Translations under genes and position numbers: made by a program
Part shown: piece after piece, positions 20,779-30,020 of the stretch
Layout of the letters: every line of letters begins with the position of its first letter
How positions within the stretch are numbered: position 1 is the first letter of the stretch
The notes under the pieces: generated by a model
What the model was told of the DNA's origin: nothing
The model's database searches: none
Seen by the model: only the letters and a program-made list of their open reading frames with translations
From: Hippopus hippopus
Taxonomy: Eukaryota > Mollusca > Bivalvia > Cardiida > Cardiidae
DNA: 64,000 nt
Direction: 5' to 3'
NCBI GenBank assembly: GCA_946811185.2
Contig: OX328103.1
Coordinates: forward strand, 5,088,132-5,152,131

Positions 20779-21124
20779 AGAAGAAACTTAAGCATATGAT
20801 AAGAATGTTAACTTACACAATTTGTAAGACTCAGTAGAAAACTAAGCATTTAACAGGAAAGGGTCTTAGTTTTTAACAGCGACCTAAACCCTGTGCCGCA
20901 CCGTCTATCAAGTCTTTATAACGACAAAAAACAAGTTATTCTAACAATGACAAAAAATAAAGCTCATCTTGGATTATATGAAATTGTATGATTATAGACA
21001 TGTGGTGTTTTTTTTTTGTGTGTGTGTGTATCAAACTATTGCTTCTTTTCCCACAGTGGTTTTTGATTTTGTTCTATTTCATGGATGTCAAAAAAAAAAA
21101 CCTCGTGAGCTTTATTGCGAAGGG
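20779..21124. other. no gene recognised
   Basis: AT-rich with short homopolymer and GT runs near 21008-21030. Confidence 0.45.
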
Positions 21125-21345
21125 TACAGAATTTTCTCTTTCATCGCCAAATTTTTAAAATCAACCTTTCAACGGCTAAAAATACAATCCACTCAAACTA
21201 CGAAAGATTTTTATTCTGAAGGCTTGTCTAAACAAGCGGACGGTATAGATCCAAGATCAGACTGCACATTCTGTGCAGTCTGATCTTGAGCTATGCCGTC
21301 CGCTAAAAACGCCCTATTTTATTGCGCAAAGGGGATTCAACCCTT
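21125..21345. mobile_element. Hp2b element
   Basis: CAACGGCTAAAAATACAATCC, AAAGATTTTTATTCTGAAGG and the hairpin GATCAGACTGCACATTC / GTGCAGTCTGATC between GCGGACGGTATAGATCC and CTATGCCGTCCGC. Confidence 0.8.
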
Positions 21346-21550
21346 AAACTGCTAAATAAATAAAACGAAGATTTCCCTTCAATAGAATATACCGAAACAC
21401 TGCAATTTCGAAGTGCACATCACTGGGAAAAATCACACCGTATCGGACGATGTAGATCCAAGATTAGACTGCACGTTCTGTGCAGTCTAATCTTGATCTA
21501 CACTGTCCGCAAAAGGTCAGTGAGCCGCGCTTAGCAGCCTAAGTATTTAA
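21346..21550. mobile_element. Hp2 element, reverse orientation
   Basis: Hairpin AGATTAGACTGCACG / GTGCAGTCTAATCT carries a compensating pair change relative to the usual GATCAGAC/GTCTGATC, then GCGCTTAGCAGCCTAAG. Confidence 0.85.
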
Positions 21551-21935
21551 TCCAATTGGACTATGTACGGTATTTTCCTTTCAAGACATTACTTTTAAAA
21601 ATAAACCCCCCAATTCGATTACAAGATATGTCTCTATTTGAACATGTACAAAGTTCACCAGATAGCGTATTTACAAAACCGCTAGCCATGTGATTAAGCG
21701 AACTTATATTTTTGGCTACCTTCTGCCTTTATATTCTTGCGTTGCTATTTATAATTTAGTAGCATCTCTGGTCAGTTTAGTATTTGAATAAAAAGGATGT
21801 TTCAGTCAAACAGTTTTGACTTAATGTCCTTTATATTCACAAAATGAACATATAATTTAATGATTCAATAAAGAAACTAAAACATAACGCAAGGATTACT
21901 TCTACTCTTCAAAGCGTACATAGGTTAACTGGTTT
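21551..21935. other. no gene recognised
   Basis: No supported feature. Confidence 0.45.
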
Positions 21936-22131
21936 TTAACTCTTTACAAGAGGACAAAAATTTAGACGCGTCAAAATTGAAAGTATTTGCAGACGATAAA
22001 GAAAAAAATAATGATGGAATTTGTCTTTAACAGAATAGTTACCAGCATTTTCTCCTTTTCCCATAGTGTTTTCAAAAGCCTTTTGTTATCAGGATTGTTC
22101 AAACATGGGATTATTTGGTAAACAGGATAAA
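21936..22131. mobile_element. Hp1, partly deleted
   Basis: Left end TTTAACTCTTTACAAGAGGAC; only the right hairpin arm (TTACCAGCATTTTCTCC) survives; right end TTTGGTAAACAGGATAA. Confidence 0.7.
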
Positions 22132-22589
22132 ACCAAATGTAAATCGGAAAGTAGATACATAATGTGTACCTTCTTTTTATACTCAAACACCTGTGAGCTT
22201 CATACGGACGTAAAAAATAGCCATTTGAGCTGTGTAAGTATGAATTGAACAAATCATTCATTCGCGTCAAAATATTGTGAGAAATGGACGTTCTACAGTA
22301 AACTATGATTTTTATTTGGAACAAGTCTATTCGGGTGAGTAATTTTCATTTTGTAATCTTATTTATTAACATCTGTATCGAACGCTTCGTGAACAATTCT
22401 TCTCAGTTTCAAACAAGCATGGCCTATTGCTACTAAGGGCAATTCTTTTGAGACCAATGTAGGTCAAAATCAGCCTGTCTAGAACTTTGTCTGATCTCAG
22501 ATCTTGTTTGACCAAGTTATTGAGAGGTATTATGATCAATACACCTTTGGAATTGTAATATTTGAGTTCATCTCTTTCAGCCGCGGACA
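22132..22589. other. no gene recognised
   Basis: An 86-codon minus ORF at 22366-22626 has no recognisable family. Confidence 0.45.
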
Positions 22590-22695
22590 TAGGCAAAAAC
22601 ACTGGCGTTTGCCTATGGCTTATCAAGATTAGACTGCACAGAACGTGCAGTCCGATCTTGGATCTATACCGTCTGCTTAATTAGCCGAGCCGAAA
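22590..22695. mobile_element. Hp2b fragment
   Basis: TTATCAAGATTAGACTGCAC / GTGCAGTCCGATCTTGGATC followed by ACCGTCTGC. Confidence 0.65.
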
Positions 22696-22699
22696 AGAT

Positions 22700-22912
22700 A
22701 AAAACTCTGTGAGTTTCTGAGCTAGAGGTTTTCGTGGGAATGTCCTTGGGCACTTCAAAGTCTTAGCCTAGCACTCGTGAATACCAGGACATACATGAAT
22801 AAGTGAGCTGTCGCTGTGATATAACTGAACTAACGTTGAAAGTGGCGTAAAACACCATTCATTCATTCAATCAATAAATCGATGAATCAATCTATCAATC
22901 AGTTAATAAGTC
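22700..22912 (+). mobile_element. SINE-3 copy
   Basis: GTCCTTGGGCACTTCAAAGTC, AGCCTAGCACTCGTGAA, CTGTCGCTGTGATATAACTG, TTGAAAGTGGCGTAAAAC and a tail of ATTC/AATC repeats. Confidence 0.78.
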
Positions 22913-23050
22913 TACTTTGTGACATTTTTCTTTTCAGATAATTTACTCTCCGAACGACTGAAATACCTTTTTATCTATGTGCACATAGGTATAGGGGTTT
23001 TATGCTCAACTTTCAATGCACCATGTTTTACTCTTCAATGAACCAATCGT

Positions 23051-23282
23051 TTTATCCTTCAGTATACAACCCAATGTATTAACGACCCTGAGAAAAAAAG
23101 GCCTTTGAAAACATCGTGGGAAAAGGAGAAAATGCTGGTAAACAGCATTTTCTCCTTTTCCCACAATGTTTTCTGCTCTTTCAATTTTAGATCCCATCAA
23201 TTTAGTCACATTTGATCTTATATGCCACAAGAACTTTCATACTAAAAAAGTCTAAAATTTTAGTCGTATGGTAAAAAGTTAA
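23051..23282. mobile_element. Hp1 hairpin-centred element
   Basis: Hairpin at about 23116-23172 with a centre mismatch (GCTGGTAAACAGC). Right end GTCGTATGGTAAAAAG. Confidence 0.85.
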
Positions 23283-23660
23283 TAAAAAAGTAAACCGGCA
23301 TTTAAATCATACGAAATTAATTTAGCATTCCAAGGCAGAGAAAAAGGTTCTTACTTGGATTATCAAAATTTTATAAACTTTGACTGTTTGAGTAAATTTT
23401 GTAAACTTTAACTGTTTGAGTAAATAAAGTTTTAAGCGGTAAATACCAGAACCATAACAACGGCACAATGCAAGTTGAAATATTTAATAATTCAATATTA
23501 TATCAGTTGTAAAAACTGATTGAAAAGTTTTATTTGGCTAATCGATATTCGATCGGCGTTCGAAAGTGTAACTGTGTACTGACATTGAAATATAAATGTT
23601 TCTGTTCGATTTTAAATCTTAATGATTTCGATACGCCAAGAGTGGCCAAACTTAACGTTG
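23283..23660. other. no gene recognised
   Basis: Contains a short direct repeat TGACTGTTTGAGTAAAT / TAACTGTTTGAGTAAAT at about 23380-23425. Confidence 0.45.
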
Positions 23661-23665
23661 GATAC

Positions 23666-23795
23666 AGAGTGAGCGAGTGAGTGAGTGAGTGAGTTAACGG
23701 GTGAGTGAGTGAGTGAGTGAGTGAGTGAACGGGTGAGTGAGTGAACGGTTGAGTGAATGAACGGTTGAGAGAGTGAGTGAATGAGCGAGTATGTT
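23666..23795. repeat. (GAGT)n microsatellite
   Basis: About 130 bp of GAGT units, with a superimposed higher-order unit ending GAACGGGTGA or GAACGGTTGA. Confidence 0.95.
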
Positions 23796-23895
23796 ATTTC
23801 TACGCCTATTCATAAAAACAATTTAAATTTGTCGTCTTCAGCTACAACTAAGAGTTTAAAATGTCCCCTTTTGGAAAGAATCCGTCTGTTCGTCC

Positions 23896-23896
<1 letters not shown>

Positions 23897-23970
<74 letters not shown>
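23897..23970. repeat. (CT)n microsatellite
   Basis: 74 bp of uninterrupted CT. The Ser-Leu ORFs over it are artefacts. Confidence 0.98.
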
Positions 23971-23972
<2 letters not shown>

Positions 23973-24431
23973 TACATCTTTGGCAGCATAGAATCTTCAA
24001 ACAATGTATAACTCTGTTTACCGATTGTTACGTTGCTAACGTGAAATGGCCACCCTAAATTGACAAGTAAATTGAAAATACATGTAGTAAGTATAGAACA
24101 CTATTATTTCCATTGTTAGATAATGAGTTGTCTTTTGTATACAGTGAACAAAACATAACTGCCCTCCTCTCTCTTGTTGTAATGAAAAGTGAAAACTGAT
24201 TGACAACAATGTCGACTACGTGTCATCTGAAAATGATCAACTCGACCTGGACTAAATCACATAACATTTTTTTTAAACATAATTTTTAACATAACAAATC
24301 GCAAAAATGCTGAAATCAAATACTGGTGCCCGGTCAGACAATGCTGATCTAAGATCAGACGGCACGAATATGTCAGAGAGCAATGAGATTTTCAACCAAC
24401 TCCTGCCATATATAATAATTATTTCGGCTAC
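23971..24431. other. no gene recognised
   Basis: A decayed Hp2-like word pair (GCTGATCTAAGATCAGAC) near 24343 is the only item seen. Confidence 0.4.
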
Positions 24432-24660
24432 CCCTTAAGAGATATCCAGGGTTATTTTAGACATTTTCAAATTGAAAGCATTTGTAGTCGGCAAAATAAA
24501 TGTGACTCAAACATCAAAAAATTGTCGTTTGATGGGTAGAAAACATTGTTGAAAAAGGAGAAAATGTGGGTTAACAGCATTTTGTCCTTTTCCCAAAAAA
24601 TTACAAAAGCCGCCTTTCTGAGGATTGTTTAAACTCAGGATTGTATGGTAAAGGGTTTAG
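24432..24660. mobile_element. Hp1 hairpin-centred element
   Basis: Hairpin arms with several mismatches (AAATGTGGGTTAACAGCATTT). Right end GGTAAAGGGTTTA. Confidence 0.8.
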
Positions 24661-24699
24661 AATCATTATCGGTCCCGGTAAAAATTTTCCAATAATATA

Positions 24700-25125
24700 A
24701 TTATGCAACAGGTTATACACATAGACAAAAGTATTGCAACAGTTTATACTTATGGTTAAAAATATTGCAACGGCTTATACACATGGATAAAAGTATTTCA
24801 ACATCCTATACACATGGACAAAAATATCGCAGCATCTTATACACGTTGACAAAAGTATGAAACATTTAATACTCGTAAATAAATGGATTGCAAAAGCTTA
24901 TACACATGGACAAATTTAATTCATGCAACATCTTATACACACGGACAAAGTATTGCAGCATCTGATACACATGGACAAATTTGAGTCATGCAACATCTTA
25001 TACACATGGACAAAGTATTGCGGCATCATATACACATGGACAAATTTAAGTCATGCAACATCTTATACACACGGTTAAAAGTATTGCAGCATCTGATACA
25101 CATAGACAGAAGTATTGTAACATAT
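24700..25125. repeat. minisatellite, about 31-36 bp units
   Basis: About 13 units of a pattern GCAACATCTTATACACATGG then ACAAAAGTATT. Later units alternate two forms (ACAAAGTATTGCAGCATC and ACAAATTTAAGTCATGCAAC), a dimeric higher-order structure. Confidence 0.92.
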
Positions 25126-25566
25126 ATTTTCTCTGTAGTGGAACCATGTTCTAATTGACTACATCTACAGAACAATAATGTATTGAGAAAAAGTCCTCGT
25201 AGTTTTAAGGGTTTTATTCTTTTTATGAAAGACTTAATGCTCTATCTTTTTAAACAGAAATCACATTGCATATATAGCAATTTCAAATGAGGTTTAGCCT
25301 GAAAATGTCACAAGTACAAATGTTACAAGTCACAATTTCGTTCCATTTTGAGAGAATGGTTCATATAGCAAGGTAAGCATGTATACAGACATATAAAATA
25401 CCACTTTCGATTTTTTGACAGCAATTATTAAAAAGTTTTGTTTAAATGTAATCGAGTGTGGAAAATTAGGTGTCGTTCGTGAAATTTGATACACCTTATT
25501 CGTTAAAAAAATGTTTAGCTTGACCATAACTTCTATTGCACTAAAATAATGTAGTCTAATGTATAT
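25126..25566. other. no gene recognised
   Basis: No supported feature. Confidence 0.45.
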
Positions 25567-25941
25567 TAACCCTTAGGCTGCTAAGCGCGACTCGGAGTGC
25601 CTTCGCTGAGTGTAGATCCAAGATCAGACTGCACAAAACGTGCAGTCTGATCTTGGATCTACACTGTCCGATGCGGTATTTTCTTTCCGATGAAATCAAC
25701 TTTGAAACCGCTATATATGCGTTTTTCGGTTTAGCTGATTGAGTTGGCTTTTGACCTACTTTTTGGTTCTGATAACAGATGAATAAAGAGAAATTTGCCA
25801 TAGGTCAAAAATGTAGACATGTTTATTCTAAGGGCCTTTCTCATTTGCTTGCAAATTTACGTTGTCTGTCTTATTTATGGATATTTCTTGTTACAATTTA
25901 GTGGAGGTTTTCGTTTCATTTATTTAGCAATTTAAGGGTTA
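25567..25941. mobile_element. Hp2 element with extended right flank
   Basis: AACCCTTAGGCTGCTAAGCG, perfect hairpin GATCAGACTGCAC / GTGCAGTCTGATC, and a right side that is about 130 bp longer than usual before TTAAGGGTTAAG. Either an insertion or a longer variant. Confidence 0.8.
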
Positions 25942-26084
25942 AGATTTTATGCCGTAAACCTAAATTTCTTGCAAAGTACCTAAAAATACAACTTGATAAT
26001 ATATTTTTCTTTGAAATCGTATTAATTAATTTTACGGTTACATTCAATAGATAGGAGCAATTTTCGGGCATTTGAATAATGGAT

Positions 26085-26245
26085 TATGGGGTGATCGTTT
26101 TGCAATGGGTATCACCGTCGATTTTCATGACATCAGATATGACGTCATCATACTGATTTAATTTCGAATCCTCGTAATCGACGCGTGTTCTTGAGTAGGC
26201 CTATATGATATTACCAAACCTAGCAACAGGTAACAGTGTTGAGCA
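26085..26245. repeat. dispersed repeat L, partial
   Basis: TGATCGTTTTGCAATGGGTAT, ATCAGATATGACGTCATCA and CGTAATCGACGCGTGTT match 51425-51520. Confidence 0.6.
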
Positions 26246-26246
26246 T

Positions 26247-26457
26247 TAACCCTTAGGCTGCTAAGCGCGACTCGCTGACCTTTAGCGGACAGTGTAGATC
26301 AAGATCAGACAGCACAGAACGAGCAGTCTAATCTTTGATCAACACTGTCCGATAAGGAGACATTATTCCCCAAAACATAACTTTGAAATAGCAGTATTTG
26401 GGTTATTGATATCGAATTGAAAATTTAATTTTAGGTTTTTAGATGGATAAGCGTTAA
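26247..26457. mobile_element. Hp2 element, forward
   Basis: AACCCTTAGGCTGCTAAGCG start. Hairpin mismatched (AGACAGCAC, GAGCAGTCT). Joins the next copy end to end. Confidence 0.85.
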
Positions 26458-26662
26458 CCCTGATCCTGCTAAATAAGTGAAATTGACGTTTAAGTCGATA
26501 GTATAAACCCCAATTTTGCTATTTCGAATGTTTTTTTTTTTTAAATATGGCCTTATCGTACAGTGTAGCTCAAAGATCAGATTGCACGTTCTGTGCAGTC
26601 TGATCTTGATCTACATTGTCCGCAAGAGGTCAGTAAGTCGCGCTTAGTAGCCTAAGGGTAAA
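26458..26662. mobile_element. Hp2 element, reverse
   Basis: CCCTGATCCTGCTAAATAAG at the left and CGCGCTTAGTAGCCTAAGGG at the right, so it faces the preceding copy tail to tail. Confidence 0.85.
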
Positions 26663-26983
26663 CAGAAAAAAAAAATCATGTTCTTACAGTTATCTGGTTT
26701 CATGAAAAAAAATAATAAAACGATCATGATGACTTTAGAATTACGAAAAATCGAAAAATAACTACATTTATTATCTAGTTGTTTTGTTAGTGGCAGTTCT
26801 ATGCCTCCGTAGAAGTCTATTTTAGAATTTTCCCACAAGTTATCTAGAGTTGAGAATTTTTGCCTAACAAATATATCTTGATGAATTAAACTAACACTGC
26901 TATCAGGGTCAACTCTGAATGAAAACTATAAATGTAAAAGTTAATCCCTTTCTAAAAGCAAATTCATAAATAACTACTTTTAA
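26663..26983. other. no gene recognised
   Basis: No supported feature. Confidence 0.45.
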
Positions 26984-27195
26984 CCGTTAGGCTGCTAAGC
27001 GCGACTGAAAGACCTTTTGCGAACAGTGTAGCACAAGATCAGACTGCACAGAACGTGCAGTCTGATCTTAGATCTACACTGTCCGATAAGAGGGGAATCT
27101 TTTCCCGTAAAAAATAACTTTGAAATAGCAATATTTGGGTTTTTACTACAGGCGTGAAAGTTTCATTTCACTTATTCAGCAGGACAAGGGTTAAA
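26984..27195. mobile_element. Hp2 element, forward
   Basis: Full-length copy with perfect 13-bp inner arms GATCAGACTGCAC and the right end AGCAGGACAAGGGTTAA. Confidence 0.88.
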
Positions 27196-27260
27196 TAAAA
27201 CCAATAGGAATATCGGATAAGAGGGACCTTTCAGAACTTGACCTTTGATCCGGCCTTCGT

Positions 27261-27474
27261 GAACCCTTAGGCTGCTAAGAGCGACTCATTGACCTTTTGC
27301 GGACAGTGTAGATCAAGATCAGACTGCACAGAACGTGCAGTCTGATCTTGGATCTACACTGTCCAGTAAAGAGATGTTTTTCCTAAAAAAAAAATACCTG
27401 TGAAATAGCAAAATCTGGGTTCTTACTATGGACTTGAAAGTTTCATTTCACGTGTTTAGCAGCACAAGGGTTAG
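27261..27474. mobile_element. Hp2 element, forward
   Basis: Full-length copy; closest relative of the preceding one. Right end AGCACAAGGGTTAG. Confidence 0.88.
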
Positions 27475-27654
27475 TAAGTCTAATCCTATTATATTATTAC
27501 TTTAATTTAGGTTTAATGTCTAATCGTTCTTTCACCCGCGTATGTACATGTATCCCTCAAAATTGATTTTATATATATATATATACTCGTATTCTAAAAG
27601 CATTCTGGTATACCAATTCGTGTACTCTAACATTCATAAAGAAAAATAAGTATC

Positions 27655-27760
27655 TATTTATTCATTTATTTATTTATCTGCCTGCCTGCCTGCCTGCCTA
27701 CCTACTTTACTACTTTCCAACCTATCTACATATCTATCTACCTACCTACCTATTTTAATT
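27655..27760. repeat. compound tetranucleotide repeat
   Basis: Runs of TATT, TGCC, CTAC and TATC units in succession. Confidence 0.9.
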
Positions 27761-27764
27761 TTTT

Positions 27765-27904
27765 AGGCCAACGACTTATACTTGGACCGACCGTGCAATA
27801 GCGGATTGTCAGATTCACAATAATTTCCACATTTTAAATGGTATGATTTAAATCTGAATGCATTTCAACACCTTCAGTGTTTACTTTTGGCCGCTACTGG
27901 GTTT
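27765..27904. repeat. dispersed repeat M, partial
   Basis: CTTGGACCGACCGTGCAATA, ATTTCCACATTTTAAATGG and GGCCGCTACTGGGTTTTTA parallel 40330-40490. Confidence 0.6.
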
Positions 27905-28160
27905 TTAATTGATTGATTGAATTTGCGTTTATTTATCGTCGCAACCGGTTGCCCATATGGGCGACGCCCCCTGAAGGCTGTTAGTATTGTTACGGGCGAT
28001 AGTGCAGATACAGAACGAAACCCATCCTAAGTTTCGCCTGGTTCTTTAACGTGCTCGGTGTATAGCACGGTCACACGGGACCTCGGTTTAACGTCTCATC
28101 CGAAAGACTATTAATAATTTTAGATGGCCAGCCGTGGGAATCTAACTGAGCTATGTGGGT
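27905..28160 (-). mobile_element. SINE-1 copy
   Basis: Reverse complement of the 8569-8875 element: ATTGATTG tail at the left, GCCCATATGGGCGACGCCCC, ACGTCTCATCCGAAAGAC, tRNA-like end near GATGGCCAGCCGTGGG, with the B box damaged. Confidence 0.85.
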
Positions 28161-28164
28161 TGGT

Positions 28165-28390
28165 CACTGAGTCTTAAGTTTAAACATATTTATTTTAAAT
28201 CGATTGAGAAAGAACTTTTTTGCAACTTATAACTATATCTATCGTTTCTGCCTCCTGGGAACTACACCAGTACTCGCACCGAGTGTGTGGGCCCATGAAA
28301 AGACTTAAAGTTGACACCCACTCAAGTGAATCGAACTCGGGACCTTATGGTTACGAGGCCGAAGCTCTATCTCACAACCACGGACATCAC
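28165..28390 (-). mobile_element. SINE-2 copy
   Basis: Tail TTAAGTTTAAACATATTTATT at the left, body TGCCTCCTGGGAACTACACC and GTGTGGGCCCATG, head with GAATCGAACTCGGGACC and TTACGAGGCCGAAGC. The 83-codon plus ORF here is an artefact. Confidence 0.85.
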
Positions 28391-28401
28391 AACTTCTTTA
28401 A

Positions 28402-29761
28402 CCTTCATCCTACCAACTGGGGTCAATTTGACCCAAGCGACTACTTTCATAAAGCTATTAAAAATGTATAGATGCTAGACTTGTGACATCATATGACTTT
28501 GTCAAAACTGGTGATCTTATGACGAAAATGGCCATATTGATATGATTTCTCGAGTTTTGAGCTGATTCTTAACTATTTTTGTGAGGGGTCCAATTGGACC
28601 CCAAAATCAAATTTCAATTCTATAACTCGGTTAAATTATGACTAAATGAAATGGCAAGGTCATATATATAGCTGCACAGTCTCTGAGAGTCATTATTACA
28701 AAATATTGTGGAGTCTGAATTTGAGGACCAGGATGCTTCAGCCAGTAATCTTCACCATTTATCCTAACCATCAGACCAAGGTGACACACAAGTGGTAGAT
28801 GCAAAGGTGCAGCCTCAACCTAATCCCATAGGTACTGTGGAGGAATATGTACATCCTGTTCCTGATAGGGACCGAGCCCAAGCAAGAGGTCAGGCTAGAG
28901 GAGGGCTAGATATAGAGACCCTGGGATGAGACCAAATGACCAAGAACTGGGTGACGCGGACCACAGAGTGCATCAACCGCACCCTCACCAAGAAGCACCA
29001 GATATCAAAGAAGACAGATTGATTGATTGATTGATTGATTGAATGGTGTTTTACACCACTTTCAGCATCATTTCTGTCATATCACGCTGACATCTCACGT
29101 AACCATGTCTGTCCTGGGTTTCACCATATCTAGGCTATGGCTCTGAAGTGTCTTGCCCAAGGACAGACCCTCAAAAAGCCCAGTGCTTTCAGTGAGGATT
29201 GAATCCAGGTCCTACACTTTACCACTTAGCTACAAAGGATCCCTTAGACAGATATGTTCCCTGCAGTAGAACTGTCTGGCAGAGACACCCCCCGGACACT
29301 GGTTGTCGATAGCAACAGGACATTATAAAGCAACAACTAGGAATTACAATTGCTGTGAATTGTGAAAACCCAAAGGATTCCTTCACATTCTCTAGAATGT
29401 GTCATGATTGACATTCTTGTGTTCAAAACTAATCAGCAAGCAAGACGCCAAACACATGCATGCAACATGTGACCTGCAACACTTACGGCCGTCCAGTTTG
29501 TCCGAAACACACTCGTAGTGTCAAACAAACTATCGTTGAAAATTGTTATTAAAAACATCAGGATGAACTTTAGCACCAATCAGTGGAAGGGCCAAATAAT
29601 GTAAAATTTTACCAAAATCATCTCATTTACCTGTTTAAATACTGATTTTGTGTCATTCAGCAGTTTTAACAATGACTTGCGTTTGCTTTTCAATTTTCCT
29701 AGCATCAGCACTAATTTTTCAACTTGGGGTCCAAACAGACCCTAGTTGGTAGGATTCAGGT
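28402..29761. mobile_element. piggyBac-like relic
   Basis: Inverted ends CCTTCATCCTACCAACTGGG (left) and TTGGTAGGATTCAGG (right, complementary) next to TTAA at 28398-28401 and 29762-29765; TTAA targets and CC-starting ends are characteristic of piggyBac. Subterminal GGGGTCAATTTGACCC and GGGGTCCAATTGGACCCC occur as in such elements. The interior holds broken reading frames reminiscent of a transposase but with stops; at about 1.1 kb excluding a nested SINE it is well below the roughly 2.3 kb of complete elements. A second end-like word TAGGATGAGGGTT follows at 29769, so the exact right boundary is uncertain. Confidence 0.75.
29020..29245 (-). mobile_element. SINE-3 nested in the piggyBac relic
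   Basis: ATTG tail at the left, CACCACTTTCAGCATCATTT, TCACGCTGACATC, CTAGGCTATGGCTCTGAAG, GTCTTGCCCAAGGACA. An 8-bp direct repeat AGACAGAT flanks it at 29012-29019 and 29246-29253. Confidence 0.85.
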
Positions 29762-29849
29762 TTAAAATAGGATGAGGGTTGACTAAAACATCAAAACTCA
29801 GCATTTATTTATCTTTATCGCTTCAGGATTAAGGCCAAGAACAACAAAA

Positions 29850-30020
29850 ATGTCATCATCTGAGGATGCAGACGACGAGCGGGAAAGTCCAGCTCCCACT
29901 CCGGTAACTTCGTGGGTAGATCCTAAATCCTTACACTTTACCGTGTTTGTTGTGTTACCAAACGACGATGTCTGTACAATGAGGGACATTCTTTCAGGGA
30001 CAACAGTGTTCGATATGAAG
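29850..30020 (+). CDS. ANKRD60-like exon 1 (residues 1-57)
   Basis: ATG in the context AAAAATGTC. An acidic Ser-rich leader (SSSEDADDERES) is followed by the first ubiquitin-like strand (LHFTVFVVLPNDD). The donor is AAG|GTAATA; phase 0. Confidence 0.85.

Noticed and set aside
23781..24058. Ser-Leu repeat ORFs
   Set aside because: Direct translation of the (CT)n microsatellite.
24700..25125. CRISPR-like array
   Set aside because: Units are contiguous and similar throughout, with no unique spacers; the setting is eukaryotic.
28220..28471. 83-codon plus ORF that looks protein-like in composition
   Set aside because: Lies across the SINE-2 copy and the piggyBac end.
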